DNA from: Nemertoderma westbladi
Taxonomy: Eukaryota > Xenacoelomorpha > Nemertodermatida > Nemertodermatidae
Direction: 5' to 3'
Assembly (NCBI GenBank): GCA_032718475.1
Contig: JAUCBJ010002628.1
Location: 1 to 48,860 of the forward strand
Length of the DNA stretch: 48,860 nt
Part shown: positions 13,001-25,000 of the stretch, piece after piece
Position numbering within the stretch: the stretch's first letter is position 1
Layout: the number at the start of each line of letters is the position of its first letter
Program-made: the position numbers and the translations under genes
Notes under the pieces: model-generated
What the model saw: only the letters and a program-made list of their open reading frames with translations
The model's database searches: none
What the model was told of the DNA's origin: nothing

Positions 13001-16000
13001 ATAACACAACTACAGTACTAGTGTACGAACACCGACAACCTGGGAGCTAATAACACAACTACTAGTGTACGAACACCGACAACCTGCGAGATAATAACAC
13101 AACTACTAGTGTACGAACACCGACAACCTGGGAGCTAATAACACAACTACTAGTGTACGAACACCGACAACCTGGGAGATAATAACACAACTACTAGTGT
13201 ACGAACACCGACAACCTGCGAGATAATAACACAACTACTAGTGTACGAACACCGACAACCTGCGAGATAATAACACAAATACTAGTGTACGAACACCGAC
13301 AACCTGGGAGCTAATAACACAACTACTAGTGTACGAACACCGACAACCTGGGAGATAATAACACAACTACTAGTGTACGAACACCGACAACCTGCGAGAT
13401 AATAACACAACTACTAGTGTACGAACACCGACAACCTGCTAGATAATAACACAACTACTAGTGTACGAACACCGACAACCTGCGAGATAATAACACAAAT
13501 ACTAGTGTACGAACACCGACAACCTGTGAGATAATAACACAACTACTAGTGTACGAACACCAACAACCTGCGAGATAATAACACAACTACTAGTGTATGA
13601 ACACCGACAACCTGCGAGATAATAACACAACTACTAGTGTACGAACACCGACAACCTGCGAGATAATAACACAACGACTAGTGTACGAACACCGACAACC
13701 TGCGAGATAATAACACAACTACTAGTGTACGAACACCGACTACCTGGGAGCTAATAACACAACTACAAGTGTACGGACACCGACAACCTGCGAGATAATA
13801 ACACAACTACTAGTGTACGAACACCGACAACCTGGGAGCTAATGACACAACTACTAGTGTACGAACACCGACAACCTGCGAGCTAATAACACAACTACTA
13901 GTGTACGAACACCGACAACCTGCGAGATAATAACACAACTACTAGTGTACGAACACCGACAACCTGGGAGCTAATAACACAACTACTAGTGTACGAACAC
14001 CGACAACCTGCGAGATAATAACACAACTACTAGTGTACGAACACCGACACCCTGCGAGATAATAACACAACTACTAGTGTACGAACACCGACAACCTGCG
14101 AGCTAATAACACAACTACTAGTGTACGAACACCGACAACCTGCGAGATAATAACACAACTACTAGTGTACGAACACCGACAACCTGCGAGATAATAACAC
14201 AACTACTAGTGTACGAACACCGACAACCTGCGAGATAATAACACAACTCCTAGTGTACGAACACCGACAACCTGGGAGATAATAACACAACTACTAGTGT
14301 ACGAACACCGACAACCTGGGAGCTAATAACACAACTACTAGTGTACGAACACCGACAACCTGCGAGATAATAGCACAACTACTAGTGTACGAACACCGAC
14401 AACCTGCGAGATAATAACACAACTACTAGTGTACGAACACCGACAACCTGGGAGATAATAAAACAACTACTAGTGTACGAACACCGACAACCTGGGAGCT
14501 AATAACACAACTACTAGTGAACGAACACCGCCAACCTGCGAGATAATAACACAACTACTAGTGTACGAACACCGACAACCTGCGAGCTAATAACACAACT
14601 ACTAGTGTACGAACACCGACAACCTGCGAGATAATAACACAACTACTAGTGTACGAACACCGACAACCTGGGAGCTAATAACACAACTACTAGTGTACGA
14701 ACACCGACAACCTGCGAGATAATAACACAACTACTAGTGTACGAACACCGACAACCTGCGAGATAATAACACAACTACTAGTGTACGAACACCGACAACC
14801 TGGGTGATAATAACACAACTACTAGTGTACGAACACCGACAACCTGGGAGATAATAACACAACTACTAGTGTACGAACACCGACAACATGGGAGCTAGGG
14901 AGCTAATAACACAACTACTAGTGTACGAACACCGACAACCTGCGAGATAATAACACAACTACTAGTGTACGAACACCGACAACCTGCGAGATAATAACAC
15001 AACGACTAGTGTACGAACAACGACAACCTGCGAGATAATAACACAACTACTAGTGTACGAACACCGACAACCTGCGAGATAATAACACAACTACTAGTGA
15101 ACGAACACCGACAACCTGCGAGCTAATAACACAACTACTAGTGTACGAACACCGACAACCTGCGAGATAATAACACAACTACTAGTGTACGAACACCGAC
15201 AACCTGCGAGCTAATAACACAACTACTAGTGTACGAACACCGACAACCTGCGAGATAATAACACAACTACTAGTGTACGAACACCGACAACCTGGGAGCT
15301 AATAACACAACTACTAGTGACGAACACCGACAACCTGCGAGATAATAACACAACTACTAGTGTACGAACACCGACAACCTGCGAGATAATAACACAACTA
15401 CTAGTGTACGAACACCGACAACCTGCGAGATAATAACACAACTACTAGTGTACGAACACCGACAACCTGCGAGCTAATAACACAACTACTAGTGTACGAA
15501 CACCGACATCCTGGGAGCTAATAACACAACTACTAGTGTACGGACACCGACAACCTGGGAGATAATAACACAACTACTAGTGTACGAACACCGACAACCT
15601 GCGAGATAATAACACAACTACTAGTGTACGAACACCGACAACCTGGGAGCTAATAACACAACTATTAGTGTACGAACACCGACAACCTGGGAGCTAATAA
15701 CACAACTACTAGTGTACGAACACCGACAACCTGCGAGATAATAACACAACTACTAGTGTACGAACACCGACAACCTGGGAGCTAATAACACAACTACTAG
15801 TGTACGAACACCGACAACCTGGGAGCTAATAACACAACTACTAGTGTACGAACACCGACAACCTGCGAGATAATAACACAACTACTAGTGTACGAACACC
15901 GAAAACCTGGGAGCTAATAACACAACTACTAGTGTACGAACACCGACAACCTGGGAGCTAATAAACAACTACTAGTGTACGAACACCGCCAACCTGCGAG

Positions 16001-19000
16001 CTAATAACACAACTACTAGTGTACGAACACCGACAACCTGGGAGCTAATAACACAACTATTAGTGTACGAACACCGACAACCTGCGAGCTAATAACACAA
16101 CTACTAGTGTACGAACACCGACAACCTGGGAGCTAATGACACAACTACTAGTGTACGAACACCGACAACCTGCGAGATAATAACACAACTACTAGTGTAC
16201 GAACACCGAAAACCTGGGAGCTAATAACACAACTATTAGTGTACGAACACCGACAACCTGGGAGCTAATAACACAACTACTAGTGTACGAACACCGACAA
16301 CCTACGAGATAATAACACAACTACTAGTGTACGAACACCGACAACCTGGGAGCTAATAACACAACTATTAGTGTACGAACACCGACAACCTGGGAGCTAA
16401 TAACACAACTACTAGTGTACGAACACCGACAACCTGGGAGCTAATAACACAACTATTAGTGTACGAACACCGACAACCTGGGAGCTAATAACACAACTAT
16501 TAGTGTACGAACACCGACAACCTGGGAGCTAATAACACAACTACTAGTGTACGAACACCGACAACCTGGGAGCTAATAACACAACTACTAGTGTACGAAC
16601 ACCGACAACCTGGGAGCTAATAACACAACTACTAGTGTACGAACACCGACAACCTGGGAGCTAATAACACAACTACTAGTGTACGAACACCGACAACCTG
16701 GGAGATAATAACACAACTACTAGTGTACGAACACCGACAACCTGGGAGCTAATAACACAACTACTAGTGTACGAACACCGACAACCTGCGAGATAATAGC
16801 ACAACTACTAGTGTACGAACACCGACAACCTGCGAGATAATAACACAACTACTAGTGTACGAACACCGACAACCTGGGAGATAATAAAACAACTACTAGT
16901 GTACGAACACCGACAACCTGGGAGCTAATAACACAACTACTAGTGTACGAACACCGCCAACCTGCGAGATAATAACACAACTACTAGTGTACGAACACCG
17001 ACAACCTGCGAGCTAATAACACAACTACTAGTGTACGAACACCGACAACCTGCGAGATAATAACACAACTACTAGTGTACGAACACCGACAACCTGGGAG
17101 CTAATAACACAACTACTAGTGTACGAACACCGACAACCTGCGAGATAATAATACAACTACTAGTGTACGAACACCGACAACCTGCGAGATAATAACACAA
17201 CTACTAGTGTACGAACACCGACAACCTGGGTGATAATAACACAACTACTAGTGTACGAACACCGACAACCTGGGAGATAATAACACAACTACTAGTGTAC
17301 GAACACCGACAACATGGGAGCTAGGGAGCTAATAACACAACTACTAGTGTACGAACACCGACAACCTGCGAGATAATAACACAACTACTAGTGTACGAAC
17401 ACCGACAACCTGCGAGATAATAACACAACGACTAGTGTACGAACAACGACAACCTGCGAGATAATAACACAACTACTAGTGTACGAACACCGACAACCTG
17501 CGAGATAATAACACAACTACTAGTGAACGAACACCGACAACCTGCGAGCTAATAACACAACTACTAGTGTACGAACACCGACAACCTGCGAGATAATAAC
17601 ACAACTACTAGTGTACGAACACCGACAACCTGCGAGCTAATAACACAACTACTAGTGTACGAACACCGACAACCTGCGAGATAATAACACAACTACTAGT
17701 GTACGAACACCGACAACCTGGGAGCTAATAACACAACTACTAGTGACGAACACCGACAACCTGCGAGATAATAACACAACTACTAGTGTACGAACACCGA
17801 CAACCTGCGAGATAATAACACAACTACTAGTGTACGAACACCGACAACCTGCGAGATAATAACACAACTACTAGTGTACGAACACCGACAACCTGCGAGC
17901 TAATAACACAACTACTAGTGTACGAACACCGACATCCTGGGAGCTAATAACACAACTACTAGTGTACGGACACCGACAACCTGGGAGATAATAACACAAC
18001 TACTAGTGTACGAACACCGACAACCTGCGAGATAATAACACAACTACTAGTGTACGAACACCGACAACCTGGGAGCTAATAACACAACTATTAGTGTACG
18101 AACACCGACAACCTGGGAGCTAATAACACAACTACTAGTGTACGAACACCGACAACCTGCGAGATAATAACACAACTACTAGTGTACGAACACCGACAAC
18201 CTGGGAGCTAATAACACAACTACTAGTGTACGAACACCGACAACCTGGGAGCTAATAACACAACTACTAGTGTACGAACACCGACAACCTGCGAGATAAT
18301 AACACAACTACTAGTGTACGAACACCGAAAACCTGGGAGCTAATAACACAACTACTAGTGTACGAACACCGACAACCTGGGAGCTAATAACACAACTACT
18401 AGTGTACGAACACCGCCAACCTGCGAGCTAATAACACAACTACTAGTGTACGAACACCGACAACCTGGGAGCTAATAACACAACTATTAGTGTACGAACA
18501 CCGACAACCTGCGAGCTAATAACACAACTACTAGTGTACGAACACCGACAACCTGGGAGCTAATGACACAACTACTAGTGTACGAACACCGACAACCTGC
18601 GAGATAATAACACAACTACTAGTGTACGAACACCGAAAACCTGGGAGCTAATAACACAACTATTAGTGTACGAACACCGACAACCTGGGAGCTAATAACA
18701 CAACTACTAGTGTACGAACACCGACAACCTACGAGATAATAACACAACTACTAGTGTACGAACACCGACAACCTGGGAGCTAATAACACAACTATTAGTG
18801 TACGAACACCGACAACCTGGGAGCTAATAACACAACTACTAGTGTACGAACACCGACAACCTGGGAGCTAATAACACAACTATTAGTGTACGAACACCGA
18901 CAACCTGGGAGCTAATAACACAACTATTAGTGTACGAACACCGACAACCTGGGAGCTAATAACACAACTACTAGTGTACGAACACCGACAACCTGGGAGC

Positions 19001-22000
19001 TAATAACACAACTACTAGTGTACGAACACCGACAACCTGGGAGCTAATAACACAACTACTAGTGTACGAACACCGACAACCTGGGAGCTAATAACACAAC
19101 TACTAGTGTACGAACACCGACAACCTGCGAGATAATAACACAACTACTAGTGTACGAACACCGACAACCTGGGAGCTAATAACACAACTAGTAGGCCTAC
19201 CGTTGACATTTATTAATTATCATTCGATTTAAGTCAAGAGACTGCAAATTACGTGATTGATTACTTTAATGATAATTCTTAAATTTTACCATCATTTTTT
19301 GTGTTAGGTAATTAATGTAATAATTAATTAATGTTAATAATTAATTCCAAAATAATTGTGTGTCAATTTCATTGAAAGATATCTTTTCCGGAACAGTCTC
19401 AAACTAGGGGTGCAACAGAGCTCCGGCTCCGGAAATCCGGTGCTCCGGGCCAATTTTCTGGTTCCGGCTCTGGTTCCGGCTCCGGGCAAATTAACGGTTC
19501 CGGCTCCGGGTAAACTACTCATTTCCCTTAAGTAATAATTGAACAATGAGGCGATATATGAATTCTCTCTCTCTATTTGCGTCAAATCCCACCCCACCGG
19601 CCACCCCACCGGCCACCCCACCGGCCACCCCCTGTCTCATTAACACATAACACATATCTGTCTACTATAATACATTGGAATTATCAATCTCCAAATCTCC
19701 GGCTCCGTCTCCTCCCGGAGCTCATATTGTAACCCGGAGAAAACTCCGGCTCTGGATGAAATTTTAGTTCCGTTGCACCCCTATCTCAAACTCTATATTA
19801 AGGGGGGCGTAGCGCATTTTCTGACCAAAAAGTCGAATTTTTGAAACATATCCTATCTGATGCAGAATTTCATGCTGAATCCAAATCTGGAATCCCTTTT
19901 CCCATATGTTGCTTAGTTTTCGAGATATCTGGGATAGAAGATACTGGCTCCGATACATTGCGATATCAGTAAAGGAGATGAAGTTTGGGGTTTGCATTCA
20001 ATTTCTGCAAATTTCTGTGCTCAGTGGTGCTAATTGGATGTCTCCACGAGAAAGAGCATAAAATTTTAATTGAGAAGGTATTTTTTTATGATTATTGGAC
20101 CTACTGATCAGTTTATAAGACAATTTCAAGTCTCCGGAATGAAGACGGGACTCGAATAAGCGACTCTGCGGTCTTTGCGGGATTACACGGAATAGACTTA
20201 TCGGTCATCGGAGATCTTCAAAATGTATAATCTCCAGTTCTAGTGGTCGTACGGAGTTGGTTTTGGGCTCATTCGAAAGCTCTTTTCTCAGAGAACAAAG
20301 TTACCATTTGGTTTGGCGAACTCTTGAAAGCTGCCTGAGCAATCATAACTGAAAAAAATTTGCAAGGCATATTTTACCCAAATTCATGTTATGTTGCTTT
20401 ACAACCATTTTATCTTAAATCAAATGGTAACTTTGTTCTCTAAGAAAAGAGCTTTCGAATGAGCCTAAAACGAACTTCGTACGACCACTAGAACTGGAGA
20501 TTATACATTTTGAAGATCTCCGATGACCGATAAGTCTATTCCGTGTAATCCCGCAAAGACCGCGAGTCGCTTATTCGAGTCCCATCTTCATTCCGGAGAC
20601 TTGAAGTTGTCTTATAAACTGACAAGTAGGTCCAATAATCATAAAAAAATACCTTCTCAACTAAAATTTTGTGCTCTTTCTCGTGGAGACACCCAATTGG
20701 CGCCAATGAGCACAGAAATTTGCAGAAATTGAATGCAAACCCAAACTTCATCGCCTTTACCGATATCGCGATATATCGGAGCCAGTATCTTCTATCCATG
20801 ATAACTCTTCTATCCATGAAAATTCTGCATCAGATAGGATATGTTTCAAAAATTCGTCTTTTTGGTCAGAAAATGCGCTACCCCCCCCCCCCCCCCCCCT
20901 TAAACAACTAATTGGATAAATATACAGTATATAACAAACTTCAAACAAAAATGATCAGGTGTGTCTCTGTCTACAAGAAAAAAATCGCGACTTTTTGAAC
21001 GTTTTGAAGAAAAACATTACAGTACAGTAGTAGGTGGGCCTACAATACAAAATAAACAAACTTACATCCTCAACGCTCCCTGTGCCAAACACTCGCAGTT
21101 CATCGGCATGAGGCCGCCATATACTGTTTGGGTTATTGGGATTGTTGGGTTTTATCGGCAACATTTGGTCGTCCAATAGTTCGGTAATAGGTGGATGGTC
21201 TAAGTCGTCGTCATCGCAATCATCTGTGAGTTTGGAGTTGAGCAAAATGTGGTTAGTATTTGTACGAAATGTGGTTAGTATTTGTACGAAATGTGGTTAG
21301 TATTTGTACGAAATGTGGTTAGTATTTGTACGAAATGTGGTTAGTATTTGTACAAAATGTGGTTAGTATTTGTACGAAATGTGGTTAGTATTTGTACAAA
21401 ATGTGGTTAATATTTATACAAAATGTGGTTAGTATTTGTACAAAATGTGGTTAGTATTTGTACGAAATGTGGTTAGTATTTGTACGAAATGTGGTTAGTA
21501 TTTGTACAAAATGTGGTTAATATTTATACAAAATGTGGTTAGTATTTGTACAAAATGTGGTTAGTATTTGTACGAAATGTGGTTAGTATTTGTACAAAAT
21601 GTGGTTAATATTTATACAAAATGTGGTTAGTATTTGTACGAAATGTGGTTAGTATTTGTACGAAATGTGGTTAGTATTTTTACAAAATGTGGTTAGAATT
21701 TGTACAAAATGTGGTTAGTATTTGTACAAAATGTGGTTAGTATTTGTACGAAATGTGGTTCGTATTTGTACAAAATGTGGTTAGAATTTGTACAAAATGT
21801 GGTTAGTATTTGTACAAAATGTGGTTAGTATTTGTACGAAATGTGGTTAGTATTTGTACAAAATGTGGTTAATATTTGTACAAAATGTGGTTAATATTTA
21901 TACAAAATGTGGTTAGTATTTGTACGAAATGTGGTTAGTATTTGTACAAAATGTGGTTAATATTTATACAAAATGTGGTTAGTATTTGTACGAAATGTGG

Positions 22001-25000
22001 TTAGTATTTGTACGAAATGTGGTTAGTATTTGTACGAAATGTGGTTAGTATTTGTACAAAATGTGGTTAGTATTTGTACGAAATGTGGTTAGTATTTGTA
22101 CAAAATGTGGTTAATATTTATACAAAATGTGGTTAGTATTTGTACGAAATGTGGTTAGTATTTGTACGAAATGTGGTTAGTATTTTTACAAAATGTGGTT
22201 AGAATTTGTACAAAATGTGGTTAGTATTTGTACAAAATGTGGTTAGTATTTGTACGAAATGTGGTTAGTATTTGTACAAAATGTGGTTAGTATTTATACA
22301 AAATGTGGTTAGTATTTGTACAAAATGTGGTTAGTATTTGTACGAAATGTGGTTAGTATTTGTACAAAATGTGGTTAATATTTATACAAAATGTGGTTAG
22401 TATTTGTACGAAATGTGGTTAGTATTTGTACAAAATGTGGTTAGTATTTGTACAAAATTTGGTTAGTATTTGTACAAAATGTGGTTAGTATTTGTTCAAA
22501 ATGTGGTTAGTATTTGTAAGAAATGTGGTTAGTATTTGTACGAAATGTGGTTAGTATTTGTACAAAATTTGGTTAGTATTTGTACGAAATGTGGTTAGTA
22601 TTTGTACGAAATGTGGTTAGTATTTGTACAAAATGTGGTTAGTACTTGTACAAAATGTGGTTAGTATTTGTATGAAATGTGGTTAGTATTTGTACAAAAT
22701 TTGGTTAGTATTTGTACGAAATGTGTGTAAAAGCTTATGCGGACAAAATAAGTCATTTTGCGCAATGCGCTAAATACTCTAAAAGGCTTATAATTTGTAC
22801 AACTACGTGTCTGTCAAAAAACTCAGAGTTGGGATGACAAAATCTCCAAGCTGTTCCTTTGTGTGAGGAATCTGCTTTGTTGACATATATTTAAGCCAAT
22901 CAGATCGATCTCCCTTCCTCTGTTTACAGTGGCCTATAAGAAATGACGCAATGCGGCAAATTCGGAGAATTCATTCATTCAGAACTGCTGAGGCCGAACT
23001 TAAAGCTGCAGCGGCGGAAGTTGAACGGAAAACTGCAGCTGCAGTGGCGGAAGTTGAACGGAAAGCTGCAGCAACAGCGGCGGAAGTCGAACTTAAAGCT
23101 GCCACAGTAGAAGTTGAAAGAAAGGCAGCTGAAGCCAAAGCACAACTAGAGTTAGAGAGCATTCAAGCGAGACAAGATTTCTTAAGTAAACAAAGGGCAG
23201 CTACTCAGATGCAATACCTAAGTCGATCTACTCCTAAAAGACATGGATTTACTACCTCCTCGGACGAAGGTACTACCACTGATTCCGAGTGTAGAAGCAA
23301 TAAATCCTATTCAAACGGACGTAGGAGAGCGCCCATACGACATAAGTTACCTAACTTGCCCCCCCCCCCTCCCCCCGGTGAGAAGGGAATTAGCTAATGC
23401 AGACTTAAGAGCTAGAGAGTCAATAACTCAAGTTGTACGATCAGATAGACTCCCTACTATAGTGGATGAGCCAGAAACAATTAGGCCTGCTATCAAAACT
23501 ACTCCTTTAATGGAGACCCTTTTGCTGCCTGAACACAACTCTGAGTTCCCTTTACACAGTACCAAACTTCCCTTGGCCAGTAGACAAATACCAGAGTCTC
23601 AGACCGGTATTGATACCGAGCAAAATTTGTTTATAAAAGGATTTCTCCTGTAGCCCCGATGTGCCATCCAGCTACCACGTTGGCGGCTCCCACACCTGCG
23701 GCTGAGTGGAAGGAGGAAGGGCGACAGGAGCTGAGAGAGTAGCTTGGGCACTTAGCCCAAACAAAGGCTCGATCTACTGAACAAGTCCGAGATTTGGAAG
23801 GAACTGTTAAATTATTAAAGGGAACAGTATGAGACAGTAAAATAGAGTTGCAAGAAGTGCAGCAACACATCACTCTCGAACGCGATAAATTAGTCAATAT
23901 ACAAATGGGTATACCACCACCCCCTGTAACGATGTCAGCCCTTTAGGCCTGAAGTACCTCATGCGCAAGGTGTGGAGCCTACATGCATCTATACTGCTAG
24001 TGAAGTAGAAACACCTATAGTAAACCATGTTAATAATATTAATAAACCTGTTGATAATGATATCCCATACCAATCTGATAATAATCCGAGACATTTATAT
24101 ACCGATAATTCGATATTAAATAGTACGATGGCTCAAGAGAGTTTCACGCATCAGATGGCTAGGACGGAAGCTCGTCAAGCTGTTAAGGTGGGAGAGGTTG
24201 TCAAGTTTAATGGAGATGAGATGAAATGGTTACCTTTTAATGAATATTACAAAGATAACTCTGTACTATCCAACGGAGAAAAACTACGATTCCTCATCGA
24301 GTGCTTGGAAGGTCCCCAAAAGTTAATGGCGTTAAAGTTTATTGGACATCCTGATGGATTAAGACAAGTCTGGGATACACTTAACATCAGGTATGGTAAT
24401 AGGACTAACATAGCTAGATATCTGTATGCGAAATTAGGAGCGCCCAGGAAGTTTCCTAGCAATGGGATTATAGAGTTTTACGATGAGATTCAGGAGATCT
24501 GTAGACAGTTAGACTGGTTGGGTAAGTCTCATGAATACCAAAGTTCTATGGTGGTAGGAGCTGTAGAGTCAACTTTGCCAAAGGGCGGAGTAGGTACTCG
24601 TTGGGACAAAAGGGTTTTATACTTTATGGACCAACATCAGAGAGATCCAACCATGGCGGACCTAATGTCGTTCTTAAACAGAGAGGTGAGATTACAGCTA
24701 ATAAAACAGTCTAGAGAGAAGACTCCAGAAACCAAGGTAAGTGAGAAACCTGTTACTAGGAGAAAGATAATACCAGTATGTTATACCGAGTATGAGAGTC
24801 AAACGTCCTTTGATGAAGACAGTGGCAAGGACACCAAAAGGACTTATTATACGAGTAAAGGTAAGGACAAAAGTAAACCCAAGGTTCGACCTAGTAACAA
24901 GGGAGAACAACTTAGAACTCCTCCTACGTCTCCCAAGAGAATTCCTGGTAGGAAGCCCGAAGAAAGAACTCACGTACAAAACACCATGCATACCAAGGTA

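Noticed and set aside
15226-15441. Small minus-strand ORFs of 71 codons repeated at 17652-17867
   Set aside because: Read-through of 44-bp units; their duplication reflects the 2.43-kb block copy, not a gene family.
8795-19197. CRISPR-like array
   Set aside because: Units are contiguous tandem repeats with no unique spacers, in a eukaryotic intron, and no cas-type gene is present. The same applies to the 22-bp array at 21246-22735.
20523-20911. Several short ORFs on both strands in the palindromic element
   Set aside because: They are mirror-image readings of the two inverted arms, with no known domain.
23243-23653. A separate gene in the gag region
   Set aside because: It is the continuation of the BEL/Pao gag after a frame change at a C run, with the same codon style and no start context.
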